A stretch of DNA of 22,192 nucleotides, taken from positions 1-22,192 of the IMG/VR virus record IMGVR_UViG_3300024999_000436, one strand, 5' to 3'. Shown piece after piece: positions 1 to 6,719 of this stretch. This DNA is from a virus. The number at the start of each line of letters is the position of its first letter. Within the stretch, counting starts at the first letter, position 1. The translations under genes were made by a program, and so were the position numbers. The notes below the pieces were generated by a model. That model was given only the letters and a program-made list of their open reading frames with translations, was not told where the DNA came from and ran no database searches.

Positions 1-253
1 GTGAGTCGTTTGAGCCGACCGACTTTTTTAAGTCAATATAGTCAGTTCCTTCTTCAAAGTATTTATTATTTATATTATTGTTTATTAATTCATTTACGTG
101 TTTTAATTCTTTGCTATGAATGGTTGCAACGGTTTTTGCTAACATAACTTTCTGATCTTTACTAAATCCACCATAAATATTCTGAACATCAATTCCACAT
201 ACTTTTGTTGTTCCTTTTACAACTAATTTATTAATATTATTATTTTCCATCAT
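1..253 (-). CDS. ORF6N/antirepressor-like DNA-binding protein, N-terminal part
   Basis: The gene runs off the left edge; the first 84 residues are present and the C-terminus is missing. It starts at 253 (two adjacent ATG codons) behind a GAAGGA ribosome binding site. After about 20 residues comes a segment (KVMLAKTVATIHSKELKHVN, then NNNINNKYFEEGTDYIDLK) that follows the pattern of the ORF6N/KilA-type phage regulator fold: hydrophobic strand, a helix with an AxIH-type motif, a helix rich in N, then FxEGxDYIxL. Such proteins are usually antirepressors or regulators with a variable C-terminal domain, which cannot be seen here. It lies beyond the terminators that end the structural cassette, so it is probably a separate unit. 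The family call rests on pattern memory only. Confidence 0.6.
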   Translation of the reverse strand, partial: MMENNNINKLVVKGTTKVCGIDVQNIYGGFSKDQKVMLAKTVATIHSKELKHVNELINNNINNKYFEEGTDYIDLKKSVGSNDS

Positions 254-298
254 TTTAAATTCCTTCTTTCATAATTTAATTTTAATCACTTATAAATA

Positions 299-490
299 CT
301 ATTTCTTCCTTGCCCTATCACACCATTCGCAGTATGCATCATAACTTTCTTTTCTGGAAAATTTGTACCATACTTTTTTAGTGTCTGGATGTACACCAGT
401 GGCCTTGATTACAACACCTTTATAGGCGTAGAAATTGGCTTGCAAAGGGTTGTAAACGTAAATAAATCCATCTGACTCTTTTTCTGTCAT
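299..490 (-). CDS. Small protein, possibly DUF5659-like
   Basis: A 63-residue protein that starts best at the ATG at 490. An upstream in-frame GTG at 502 directly abuts the AAGGAAG ribosome binding site and is too close, while the ATG sits about 11 nt from it. The sequence has the shape of the short phage DUF5659 family: an N-terminal 'YNPLQANFYAYKGV' strand-helix, a 'TKKVWYKF' strand and a C-terminal 'SYDAYCEWCDRARKK' helix. The function of that family is not known. It lies just upstream (in transcription) of the ORF6N-like gene, with about 45 nt between them, and may be cotranscribed with it. Confidence 0.55.
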   Translation of the reverse strand: MTEKESDGFIYVYNPLQANFYAYKGVVIKATGVHPDTKKVWYKFSRKESYDAYCEWCDRARKK

Positions 491-542
491 TTTAATTTTC
501 ACTTCCTTTCATTTTAAACTTGCATCTACTTTGAGACACATC

Positions 543-568
543 AAAAATACACCTCAATGAAGAGATGT
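543..568 (-). terminator. Possible weak terminator or leader hairpin
   Basis: A 7-bp stem (arms 549-555 and 562-568, one G-U pair) is followed on the minus strand by ATTTTTGATG. It lies about 50 nt upstream of the small gene starting at 490, so it may be an attenuator-like leader hairpin rather than the end of a transcript. Confidence 0.35.
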
Positions 569-693
569 CTTTTAATCAATCACAAAATATTAAATTATCA
601 TAAAATCCCAATTTCCAAAACCATTGCTACAAGCTACTTTCATGGTTCAATAAATAACATAAAATCAGTGATTTATTTGGATTGATGTTAATA

Positions 694-740
694 AAAAAAT
701 AAGGAGAAGAAGACAATTGTGTTTTGTCTGTCTTCTCCTT
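694..740 (-). terminator. Rho-independent terminator after the GIY-YIG gene
   Basis: Arms at 701-715 and 725-740 form a 15-bp stem (10 perfect outer pairs, then 5 more past a one-base bulge at 730) with a 9-nt loop. Read on the minus strand, the stem is followed by ATTTTTTTATT. On the plus strand it is followed by ATTTTTG, so it could work in both directions. It closes the structural cassette. Confidence 0.8.
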
Positions 741-803
741 ATTTTTGTGTGGGAATGGGTAATTATAAACTTAGCTATTGTTTATAATTGTTTAGATTGT
801 TGT

Positions 804-1718
804 TTATTGTATTTGAGATTGTGGAAGGTTTGGATCATTTTCTATGTAATAGAATTTGAAGCCACCAGTTGATTTGCGTTTATTATTAAGACACATGGAT
901 ATTTTTGTATTATTTATATCCAATTTAAGACTACACTCAATTTGATTGTCGTATGTGTTTATATATTCATTAGTGTCTTTATCATATACATTAAATTGCT
1001 TTGGATTTTTAGGAGGATAATACTTAGGTAACATTTTATTTAAGTATATTTCCAAATCTTGATTTTCGTCTTCATGTATAAAAATATATCCCTTTGATGT
1101 TTTATGTCTTTTATTTAAACAATGTGATACATCTTGGCTATTAATTCCTAAGCTTTCTGCAACCTCGGTTTGATTTATATATTTACCAACAAAAGACCCA
1201 TCTACCTTGTATACATTAAAATACTTAGCATGTTGGTTTAGAGCATTAATATCTCTACTTTCTAAACTTTCAAAATAGAGTTTTATTGATTTTGATGCTT
1301 TTTCTCTGTTATCAATATTTTTAAAATACTCTTTCATTCTTTCTGAAGCTACTTCTTTTTGTTCACCTGTACGTTTGTATCCAAAAATACCGTCTCCACC
1401 AAGGGTGGCATTTAATCCATTGTTATATGTATTATAATTTTCTATATAATATATTTCTAATTCTACCATTTCTTCTTTTGAATTAGCATAATCAATAATT
1501 TCAATTTTTATATTATCTATTCCATATTTTTTTATTGTTCTACAAATTGGCCTATTGCCTATTTGGTTTTCAGAATCATATACATGTTGTTTAATTCTAT
1601 TTTTTATATTTAAACTTGTTAGTCCAATATACTGTTTGTTGCTTGGTGAAGTCATAAGATATATTTTGAATTGAGTCTGTTCTTTATCGGTTGATATAAT
1701 TACATTATGCTTATTCAT
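804..1718 (-). CDS. GIY-YIG homing endonuclease with two NUMOD1-like repeats
   Basis: A 304-residue free-standing GIY-YIG endonuclease. The catalytic domain is at about 17-110: K18-I-Y20, Y30-I-G32, R41 in the 'NRIKQH' helix, acidic residues around 86-88 in 'ELEIYYIENY', and the 'GLNATLGGDG' end motif. After a charged linker come two repeats of the NUMOD1/IENR kind at about 167-214 and 242-290, each reading FNVY-x-D...-Y-x(3)-Q-x-E-x(2)-S/A-L-x-I... and ending CLNxKxKxSxGxxF; these bind DNA in known homing enzymes. The ATG at 1718 follows AGAGGTAA. Terminator-like hairpins flank the gene on both sides. It would cut a cognate site in a related phage and be copied in by repair. It lies about 1 kb from the ORF-less group I intron. 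Confidence 0.9.
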   Translation of the reverse strand: MNKHNVIISTDKEQTQFKIYLMTSPSNKQYIGLTSLNIKNRIKQHVYDSENQIGNRPICRTIKKYGIDNIKIEIIDYANSKEEMVELEIYYIENYNTYNNGLNATLGGDGIFGYKRTGEQKEVASERMKEYFKNIDNREKASKSIKLYFESLESRDINALNQHAKYFNVYKVDGSFVGKYINQTEVAESLGINSQDVSHCLNKRHKTSKGYIFIHEDENQDLEIYLNKMLPKYYPPKNPKQFNVYDKDTNEYINTYDNQIECSLKLDINNTKISMCLNNKRKSTGGFKFYYIENDPNLPQSQIQ

Positions 1719-1755
1719 TGTTTATTACCTCTTTCTATTTAAGAGTTATCATGGG

Positions 1756-1788
1756 AAAAGAGACGTACAATAGAAATACGTCTCTTTT
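1756..1788 (-). terminator. Terminator-like hairpin upstream of the GIY-YIG gene
   Basis: A perfect 12-bp stem (AAAAGAGACGTA at 1756-1767, TACGTCTCTTTT at 1777-1788) with a 9-nt loop. Read on the minus strand it follows the small gene at 1851-2117 and its 3' arm ends in CTCTTTT, so the U-run is partly inside the stem. It probably ends the tail transcript before the endonuclease gene. Confidence 0.65.
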
Positions 1789-1850
1789 AATTACTTCATA
1801 TTTAGTTGCAACTGAATATGAAAACCATATGTAATTATTTTATTTGTTGC

Positions 1851-2117
1851 TTATTTCTTTAAAAAATAATTTTCTTCCACTTCTTTAGTATCTTTCTTAA
1901 CCTCTTCTTTAAAGTTAACATCTTTCCACTGTATATCTCCGCTAGGAGTAAACAGCATCTTTATATAACTTTCGCCTCCTTCAAATTCAGTAACCCCATC
2001 TGTAAAATAAAATTTACCATCTTTATTAATAATGTGATAAAGTTTATCCATTTTTACACCGTCAGGAGGAAAAGAAGCACATGTATAAGATAATTTTACT
2101 TCATTAAATTTTACCAC
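1851..2117 (-). CDS. Small protein of unknown function downstream of the tail tube gene
   Basis: An 88-residue protein starting with GTG at 2117, nine nt from a strong AGGAGG site. It begins 18 nt after the tail tube stop, so it belongs to the same transcript, and the 1756-1788 hairpin follows. It looks beta-rich in the first 70 residues (LYHIINKDGKFYFTDGV, then SYIKMLFTPSGDIQWKDV), with a charged K/E-rich tail. There is no signal peptide or membrane segment. I do not recognise the family. Its place after the tail tube would suit a tail assembly chaperone or minor tail protein, but the sequence gives no direct support for either. Confidence 0.6.
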   Translation of the reverse strand: MVKFNEVKLSYTCASFPPDGVKMDKLYHIINKDGKFYFTDGVTEFEGGESYIKMLFTPSGDIQWKDVNFKEEVKKDTKEVEENYFLKK

Positions 2118-2135
2118 TAAATAAAGCCTCCTAAC

Positions 2136-3155
2136 TTATACCTCAATATAGTGCATCATATCTCCTGCACTATCTGACATGATATCCCATTCAATAGACA
2201 ATTTTGCGACGTTATCTGCATCCATCGTCAGGCTCACATTACTCTTGGGTTTACAATTGAGTAATTGATATTGAACATATTTATCAACTTGGTCTGTCCC
2301 ACGAATGGCACTGTCTGCATAAATTTTATATCCACCTGGGAAACTTACATTATCAACTGTAAATGTAGGGTGTGAACCATCCAATAGGTAGTAACAAACT
2401 ACTTTACCTGCACTTGCAAATGTCGTAGCATTAAATGTTAATTCCGTATTATTAGCTATTGAATATTTATCTGTGGTTGTAGCTGGCGTACCTACTGTTT
2501 GTTCAACTCCGTGAGAAATCATATCACTATCTAGCACAAATACGGTTAAACTACCACTTTTAGGTGTAGCACTTAATACTGCTCCTAATCCACCAGCAGC
2601 AACGGATAATACTTCTCGTTTTGCGACAGACATTGTTGCTGTAGAAATCATAGTTCCGAACAATAGGGCAATCATCTTTGTCTCAAAAATTTCCATTTCA
2701 GTTTTATAGCTACCCTCGCGATTTTTGTCCCCAAATTATGTTATCCTACGAGCTTTTTATCCCATAGTTCTTATACTTTTTCTTCGCATAAGTTCAGCAT
2801 ATCTTTTTACCCTCGACTTTACGTTAGGGTAGTGCGACCTCGTGGGAGAATTATATTCTGTTAAAAACAGTTTCATCTCCTATGCGTTGCGTGTGACCAT
2901 TATATTATTAATAGCCTTCCACTCTGATTAGCATTTCAGCTTTCCAGTTTTCTTTCGCACTCATGATTTAAAATGTTTCCACTTTAAACGGCAGGATTTC
3001 TACCTAATGGCTTTTGTAGTCTTGTTGTACGCATATACCTCTTCGCTCGTAAAATCAATTGAACTAGTTTTGGCGTAGTTAATATACATGGTCGGTTTTC
3101 CCGAAGCTAACGGAACAATTTGCATATTGGCACAATCTTTTATTCCAAATAACAT
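2136..3155 (-). CDS. Tail tube (major tail) protein, split by a group I intron
   Basis: Two exons, 3155-3002 (154 nt) and 2731-2136 (596 nt), give 750 nt: 249 residues plus stop, with no frame problem. Exon 1 starts at ATG 3155 behind AAAGGGG (MLFGIKDCANMQIVPLASGK) and would otherwise hit a stop right after ...TTKAIR. Joined to exon 2 the junction reads KAIR-W-DKNREGSYKTEME, with the Trp codon formed by T from exon 1 and GG from exon 2. The fold signs fit phage tail tube proteins: N-terminal 'VPLASGKP' strand, central 'TKMIALLFGT' segment and C-terminal 'SLTMDADNVAKLSIEWDIM'. The ATG at 2696 is internal to exon 2 and is probably not a true start. Sampled lines look less AT-rich than neighbouring genes. 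The tail tube identity is inferred from this pattern and gene order; no search was run. Confidence 0.75.
2732..3001 (-). ncRNA. Group I intron (compact, ORF-less, IA-like) in the tail tube gene
   Basis: Intron of 270 nt. The 5' exon ends in U (3002) and the intron ends in G (2732), as in group I introns. The guide sequence holds UCCU-GCC (2996-2990): GCC pairs with exon-1 GGU (P1, with the splice-site U-G), and the adjoining UCCU pairs with exon-2 GGGA (P10). P3: GUGCGA (2960-2955) with UCGCAC (2837-2832). P5: CUGA 2939-2936 with UCAG 2927-2924. P6: 2916-2910 with 2901-2895. P7: GCAUA (2885-2881) with UAUGC (2801-2797), inside the typical AAGAUAU-GCUGAAC box. P7.1: GGAGA 2880-2876 with UCUCC 2849-2845. 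P7.2: CUGUU with AACAG (2870-2858). P8: ACCCU 2830-2826 with AGGGU 2813-2809. P9: CUUAU with AUAAG (2792-2770). The extra P7.1/P7.2 stems suggest subgroup IA. P1 is only three pairs long, which is short. Confidence 0.9.
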
Positions 3156-3203
3156 ATTTTTATCCCCTTTCAAATTTTAATTTTTTATTGTTTACTATGT
3201 ATA

Positions 3204-3234
3204 TAATAAAAAACCTATCATCTCTAATAGGTTT
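3204..3234 (-). terminator. Terminator overlapping the stop codon of the 3233-3964 gene
   Basis: An 8-bp perfect stem (AAACCTAT 3211-3218, ATAGGTTT 3227-3234) is followed on the minus strand by TTTATTATATAC. The outer arm overlaps the TAA stop (3235-3233). It lies about 50 nt upstream of the tail tube start, so tail tube mRNA probably depends on partial read-through or a promoter just after it. Confidence 0.65.
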
Positions 3235-3964
3235 AATACTCAGGTGGTGGCATATAATCAAGTTTTATTACTTCGCTCCAATGTTTTCCTTCAATCAGTT
3301 CTTTTTGACCACTAATTAAGTAAATACTGAAACTATCTTCATAATTCTTAATTCCCATGATTGATTTGTAGCAATTTATTATTCTCCATAAGCTCCATTT
3401 TTTTATTTCTTCAATAGAAATATATGAATTACCACCAAGTTCACAAACATTAATTACATCTTCTAATTTTAATTCATTTTTCTTAGCATGACGATTGCGA
3501 CCTTCTTGAAGTTTTTCCCATATATCTCTTTGTCTATCATTTGCAAAAACCTTTTTCTTTTCTTTTTTCTGTCGTTCTCTTCCGCAAGTTTTTAATATAA
3601 TGTTGGCAAGTTCATCAAAATTATCTCTATTTAATCTTCCGCCAAAAGAATCAAAAGAAATTCCTTTTTCGTCAAAATCAAGTTTTGATTTACAGAAAAA
3701 TTCTAATGATACAAACAAATATGACATAAATTCTTGAGAACTGCATAATAAATCAAAATTAGTTAAACCTTCTTTTTGTTCATCTGTAATTTCTTCGGAA
3801 AGATTATCAAGAGTAATATAATAAGGAATAAGAAGTTTCTCGAATCCATCTATTCCATATTTAAATATTTCTAAAAAACTCGGCTGATATATAGTGCAAA
3901 TATCATAGAATTCAATTGGTTCTTGAATCTTTAAATAGATATTATATTTATCCACATCAGTCAC
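3233..3964 (-). CDS. Uncharacterised phage protein upstream of the tail tube gene
   Basis: A 243-residue protein. I choose the GTG at 3964 because it overlaps the TGA stop of the preceding gene (GTGA), a typical translational coupling; a TTG one codon earlier is possible. No separate ribosome binding site is visible. The protein is mainly helical and acidic, with one very basic stretch near 130-145 (RERQKKEKKK) and a C-terminal third with aromatic helices (KKWSLWRIINCYKSI). No membrane segment or signal peptide is seen. Its place between a tail-terminator-like protein and the tail tube suggests a tail assembly role, possibly chaperone-like, but I do not recognise the family. Confidence 0.65.
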   Translation of the reverse strand: MTDVDKYNIYLKIQEPIEFYDICTIYQPSFLEIFKYGIDGFEKLLIPYYITLDNLSEEITDEQKEGLTNFDLLCSSQEFMSYLFVSLEFFCKSKLDFDEKGISFDSFGGRLNRDNFDELANIILKTCGRERQKKEKKKVFANDRQRDIWEKLQEGRNRHAKKNELKLEDVINVCELGGNSYISIEEIKKWSLWRIINCYKSIMGIKNYEDSFSIYLISGQKELIEGKHWSEVIKLDYMPPPEY

Positions 3965-4452
3965 CAACTGCCAAAATCAAGTATTTTAAATGATATATAA
4001 TGCCCTACATAATTTACATCGATTGGCATATCACTACGTTTAACAAATTCAAATTTGCCTATTCCTCTATCTCCAAATATCTCGTCTAATTTATCTCCAA
4101 TATAGTCATATCTAGTTCCGTATGATGTTTTTTCTAGAGTATTTGGAATAATAATGTAGAAATATACAAGTCCACTTTGATAGGTCAGACTAGTCTTTTT
4201 AAAATCTACATACATAGAAGTGATATATGGCAACTCTTTATTTGTTTTTGCAGTAATATTATTTGTCAACATTATTTGTTGTCTTATTAATACATCAGGA
4301 TTATTTAAGATAATTTCCTGTTCTGGTGTGGGAATAGCATTTAAGAAATCTTCATCTTTTATAATTAAAGATTTTATTATATCTATATTACTAGTTATTT
4401 TCCTTACTATTTGATTTTTAATTTCTGTTAATGATTGACCAACTTTTTGCAA
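3961..4452 (-). CDS. Probable tail terminator/neck protein
   Basis: A 163-residue protein starting with TTG at 4452, nine nt after a strong AAAGGAGG site. The first 70 residues are helical (ITSNIDIIKSLIIKDEDFLN, then a PTPEQEIILNNP stretch); the rest is alternating strands (ITSMYVDFKKTSL, GLVYFYIIIPNTL, FKILDFGSW) with a helix at 'YDYIGDKLDEIFG'. Size, layout and place after a head-closure protein and just before the tail genes are those of tail terminator or tail completion proteins, which cap the tail tube and join it to the head. This is inferred from position and shape, not from a recognised motif. The next gene overlaps its stop by 4 nt. Confidence 0.55.
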   Translation of the reverse strand: MQKVGQSLTEIKNQIVRKITSNIDIIKSLIIKDEDFLNAIPTPEQEIILNNPDVLIRQQIMLTNNITAKTNKELPYITSMYVDFKKTSLTYQSGLVYFYIIIPNTLEKTSYGTRYDYIGDKLDEIFGDRGIGKFEFVKRSDMPIDVNYVGHYISFKILDFGSW

Positions 4453-4467
4453 AATACTTTTCCTCCT

Positions 4468-5682
4468 TTAGAACAGATTAATTATTTTAATTTGTCTTTC
4501 AGTATAAACAGAAACATCGCTAGTTAACTTAACTTTTACTACAACATATTTATTAGCACTACTGCTAATACTACTTGCTAAAACAGTACAAATATCATCG
4601 TTTGGAGTTATTGTTGCATACACATTAGAACTTTCGTCTAGATTTGACAAACTCCATATAAACTCCCTAGTTGAATCTTCAACTCCGTTTTTCATAGCTT
4701 TTGCTGTTAATACTATACTCCTACTTAATTTTAATGTAGTATCAGTTGGAGAAATAACTATATTATAATCATCAATTTCAGATATTTCACCATGAATAGT
4801 AATACTCGCACTAACTGTTCCATAGGTTACAGTAACCACAACATCTCCTGTACCAACACAAGTTATTAGTCCCGTCGAAGAAACCGTTGCAATTCCTGTA
4901 TTAGAAGATGAATATGTAACAGTTGGATTACTAATAATCACACCATTATCCTTACATAGTATATTGAGTTGCAATGTAGCACTAGTGAATAATAAGTTAG
5001 CAGAAGTGCCATTTAAGATGTAAATTTCTTTTACGCTTTGATGCGAATAATAATTAGCAATCCCTAAATCTATATTATCGTCTTCAACTATTTGGCCTTC
5101 CTTAACTCTAATATTAAGCAAACCTATATTTGAGATATTATCAATACCAACCACACTATAAGCACTACCAGATAGTATAAATCTAGTATTTTCATCAATA
5201 TTCAAAGTATCTACAGTATTTGGAATAGCCACTACATACTCATCAGCAGGAATTGATAGAAATTTATTTTCTTCAAGAGATAAATTACCCTTACCAACAA
5301 TGCAAGGAATCTCATATAAAATTGAATTTTTATCGTAGAATTTTAATGTGTTGTTGGATTTAATCATACTTGCAGTTTTATATGCTTGTAAATTATCAAT
5401 ATTGCTTATAATAATCCACTTATTACCTTCCCATTCTACAATTGATCCAGTATCGACAACTGTTTCAATTGGCATATGAATCTTTTTATCATATTTACCT
5501 TCATTTAATGGATTTAAATGTGATTGAATTATAACTTGTGTTTCAATATTGTCGATAATTACACTTTTTCCTTCAGCACTATAATATCTTCGAATATCAA
5601 AATTTTCTTTTACGTCTGATACAATTTCTTCTTTAGAAGAATAATTTGAGTCACTACTTATCCAATTTTTTCTAATATTCAT
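4468..5682 (-). CDS. Head-closure-like protein fused to C-terminal Ig-like (Big_2) domains
   Basis: A 404-residue protein. The first 125 residues (with 'VVDTGSIVEWEGNKWIIIS' and 'KTASMIKSNNTLKFYD') resemble phage head-closure proteins, which seal the connector after packaging. A second beta-rich unit at about 125-215 continues it (RFILSGSAYSVVGIDN, then LGIANYYS). At about 235-297 is a bacterial Ig-like domain of the Big_2 kind: 'VTYSSSNTGIATVSSTGLIT' followed by VGTGDVVVTVTYG. A second, more divergent Ig-like domain fills 305-402. Ig-like domains on virions are thought to aid weak binding to cells, mucus or sugars. The start has only a weak AGGT site, and a terminator-like hairpin (5709-5742) lies just upstream, so expression may be lower than that of its neighbours. 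Confidence 0.75.
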   Translation of the reverse strand: MNIRKNWISSDSNYSSKEEIVSDVKENFDIRRYYSAEGKSVIIDNIETQVIIQSHLNPLNEGKYDKKIHMPIETVVDTGSIVEWEGNKWIIISNIDNLQAYKTASMIKSNNTLKFYDKNSILYEIPCIVGKGNLSLEENKFLSIPADEYVVAIPNTVDTLNIDENTRFILSGSAYSVVGIDNISNIGLLNIRVKEGQIVEDDNIDLGIANYYSHQSVKEIYILNGTSANLLFTSATLQLNILCKDNGVIISNPTVTYSSSNTGIATVSSTGLITCVGTGDVVVTVTYGTVSASITIHGEISEIDDYNIVISPTDTTLKLSRSIVLTAKAMKNGVEDSTREFIWSLSNLDESSNVYATITPNDDICTVLASSISSSANKYVVVKVKLTSDVSVYTERQIKIINLF

Positions 5683-5708
5683 GTTTCACAACCTGTCACA
5701 ATTAAATA

Positions 5709-5742
5709 AGTAGAGAATCATATTATTAATAGACTCTCTACT
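5709..5742 (-). terminator. Terminator-like hairpin between the 5754-6023 and 4468-5682 genes
   Basis: Arms AGTAGAGA (5709-5716) and TCTCTACT (5735-5742) form an 8-bp perfect stem that extends to about 11 pairs with one G-U. On the minus strand it is followed by TATTTAATTG, a weak U-tract, so termination may be partial. Confidence 0.5.
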
Positions 5743-5753
5743 CAAATTACAAA

Positions 5754-6023
5754 TTAGAATTCTGCTTTTGCCAATCCTTCAATTCTTAAAGCAGATGTAT
5801 CTGCAGCAGCTTTGTAGTACAATTTACTAAAAGGTACAGCAATATTTTTTCTTGCTTCCCCTGCTTTTAATACCATTACATTTGTACCTGCTGTAACATC
5901 AAAGGAAAGTGTGACCACACTCGCACTATCATTTACAATAAGATTAATAAAAGACATATCCAATGTTACATTTTGTTCCACAATATTCGCCGTTAGCGAT
6001 CTTCCGATGAAATTAGTTGCCAT
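5754..6023 (-). CDS. Small beta-rich structural protein
   Basis: An 89-residue protein with a clear AGAGGAGGAATT site before ATG 6023. It consists of short beta strands with small residues (VTLSFDVTAGTNVMVLKAGE, then VPFSKLYYKAA and LRIEGLAKAEF), with no Cys and no membrane segment. Small proteins of this kind, built round an 'LKxGExxxNxxVxxxxLYYK' pattern, are common beside head-fibre genes in phages of Gram-positive hosts. They are presumed virion decoration or fibre parts. It lies between the head-fibre-like gene and the head-closure gene. The exact role is not shown by the sequence. Confidence 0.6.
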   Translation of the reverse strand: MATNFIGRSLTANIVEQNVTLDMSFINLIVNDSASVVTLSFDVTAGTNVMVLKAGEARKNIAVPFSKLYYKAAADTSALRIEGLAKAEF

Positions 6024-6054
6024 AATAAATTCCTCCTCTTAATTTTATTTTAAA

Positions 6055-6438
6055 TTATTCAGCAATAACATTAGCAAGTCTTAACTTTGCTAAAATATCA
6101 TTTATTTTTGCTTTATTTGCATTTGCTAACGCAACAACAACATCATATTCTGCTTTAGTTGGGTTAGCACCTACTGCTGCAACACCATCTGCATCTGTAA
6201 TATTAACAATTGCAGCCTGTTCAACAATTGGCAAAGCATTTATTTCTGCTGCTGTTTTTGTAACTGAAGTTCCTGCTCCAGCACCCAACTTTAAATCCGC
6301 CACAGCTAAAACATCAACATTTTTGTTTGCTCCAACAACTACAACTTTATTAGCTAATACTGTTCCTGCTGTTACTCCATCTAAAGTTATTTCTTCGCTT
6401 TCAGATATTCTAATAAATTCAGAATCACTATATCCCAT
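6055..6438 (-). CDS. Head-fibre-like protein
   Basis: A 127-residue protein starting at ATG 6438 after AAAAGGAGG. It has an N-terminal 'ESEEITLDGVTAGTVLANKVVVVGANKNVD' region, an Ala/Val-rich middle with the motif 'VTKTAAEINAL', and the C-terminal helix 'NANKAKINDILAKLRLANVI'. The C-terminal 'IN-x-LLAKLR-x-A-x-VI' end resembles the phi29 gp8.5-type head-fibre family (a trimeric fibre on the capsid) and the 'TA-x-EIN' coiled-coil motif found in many capsid accessory proteins. It is probably an accessory virion protein, not essential for assembly. The family assignment is by motif recall. Confidence 0.6.
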   Translation of the reverse strand: MGYSDSEFIRISESEEITLDGVTAGTVLANKVVVVGANKNVDVLAVADLKLGAGAGTSVTKTAAEINALPIVEQAAIVNITDADGVAAVGANPTKAEYDVVVALANANKAKINDILAKLRLANVIAE

Positions 6439-6487
6439 TATCTACTTTCCTCCTTTTCCTATATTTTATTGGTTTATTATTATTAAA

Positions 6488-6709
6488 TTACATGATTTCT
6501 CTTTGATAATTAGGCATCCTCTTAATAAAATTACTTATGCCAAGAATTTCCCCTCTTAGTTCTGGATGATCATGTAAAGAAATACCAAATTCTTTCTCAA
6601 TCATATGCATTAGATGATTTATTTTAAGATACTCTTTTTTGCACAAATTTTCAAAACTAATCTCACAATTTGGAGTTTTAATTAATATTTTCTTATTGTT
6701 ATTATTCAT
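6488..6709 (-). CDS. Small hypothetical protein
   Basis: A 73-residue protein starting at ATG 6709, six nt after a GGTGG site that overlaps the end of the head-tail adaptor gene (stop at 6720), so it is translated from the same mRNA. It is basic and helical; the central 'YLKINHLMHMIEKEFGISLHDHPELRG' segment has several His residues. I do not recognise a family. Short genes at this place in siphovirus neck modules are often unannotated. Confidence 0.55.
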   Translation of the reverse strand: MNNNNKKILIKTPNCEISFENLCKKEYLKINHLMHMIEKEFGISLHDHPELRGEILGISNFIKRMPNYQREIM

Positions 6710-6719
6710 TTTTTACCAC

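Larger units (their letters stand above)
503..803 (-). other. Intergenic region with two hairpins, no gene
   Basis: This 300-nt gap between the GIY-YIG gene and the small gene at 490 has no convincing coding frame. It holds the strong terminator at 694-740, a weaker terminator-like hairpin at 543-568 (acacctc/gagatgt arms with a U-run on the minus strand), and a third hairpin at 619-647 (AACCAT/ATGGTT arms). Between them is very AT-rich sequence (minus strand TTATGATAATTTAATAT) that could hold a promoter for the downstream genes, but I cannot assign -35 and -10 boxes with proper spacing. Confidence 0.5.

Noticed and set aside
2136-2696. Tail protein starting at the ATG at 2696
   Set aside because: Coding continues upstream to the intron boundary at 2731, and exon 1 supplies a proper start with a ribosome binding site.
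2700-3010. Group II intron or simple frameshifted pseudogene instead of a group I intron
   Set aside because: No GUGYG start or domain V hairpin is present, and the P3/P7/P10 pairings with an exact frame across the junction fit group I; decay would not keep a 750-nt open spliced frame.
4220-4414. Plus-strand frame with a hydrophobic product
   Set aside because: A mirror of the tail-terminator-like gene; all supported genes here run on the minus strand and the frame lacks a ribosome binding site.
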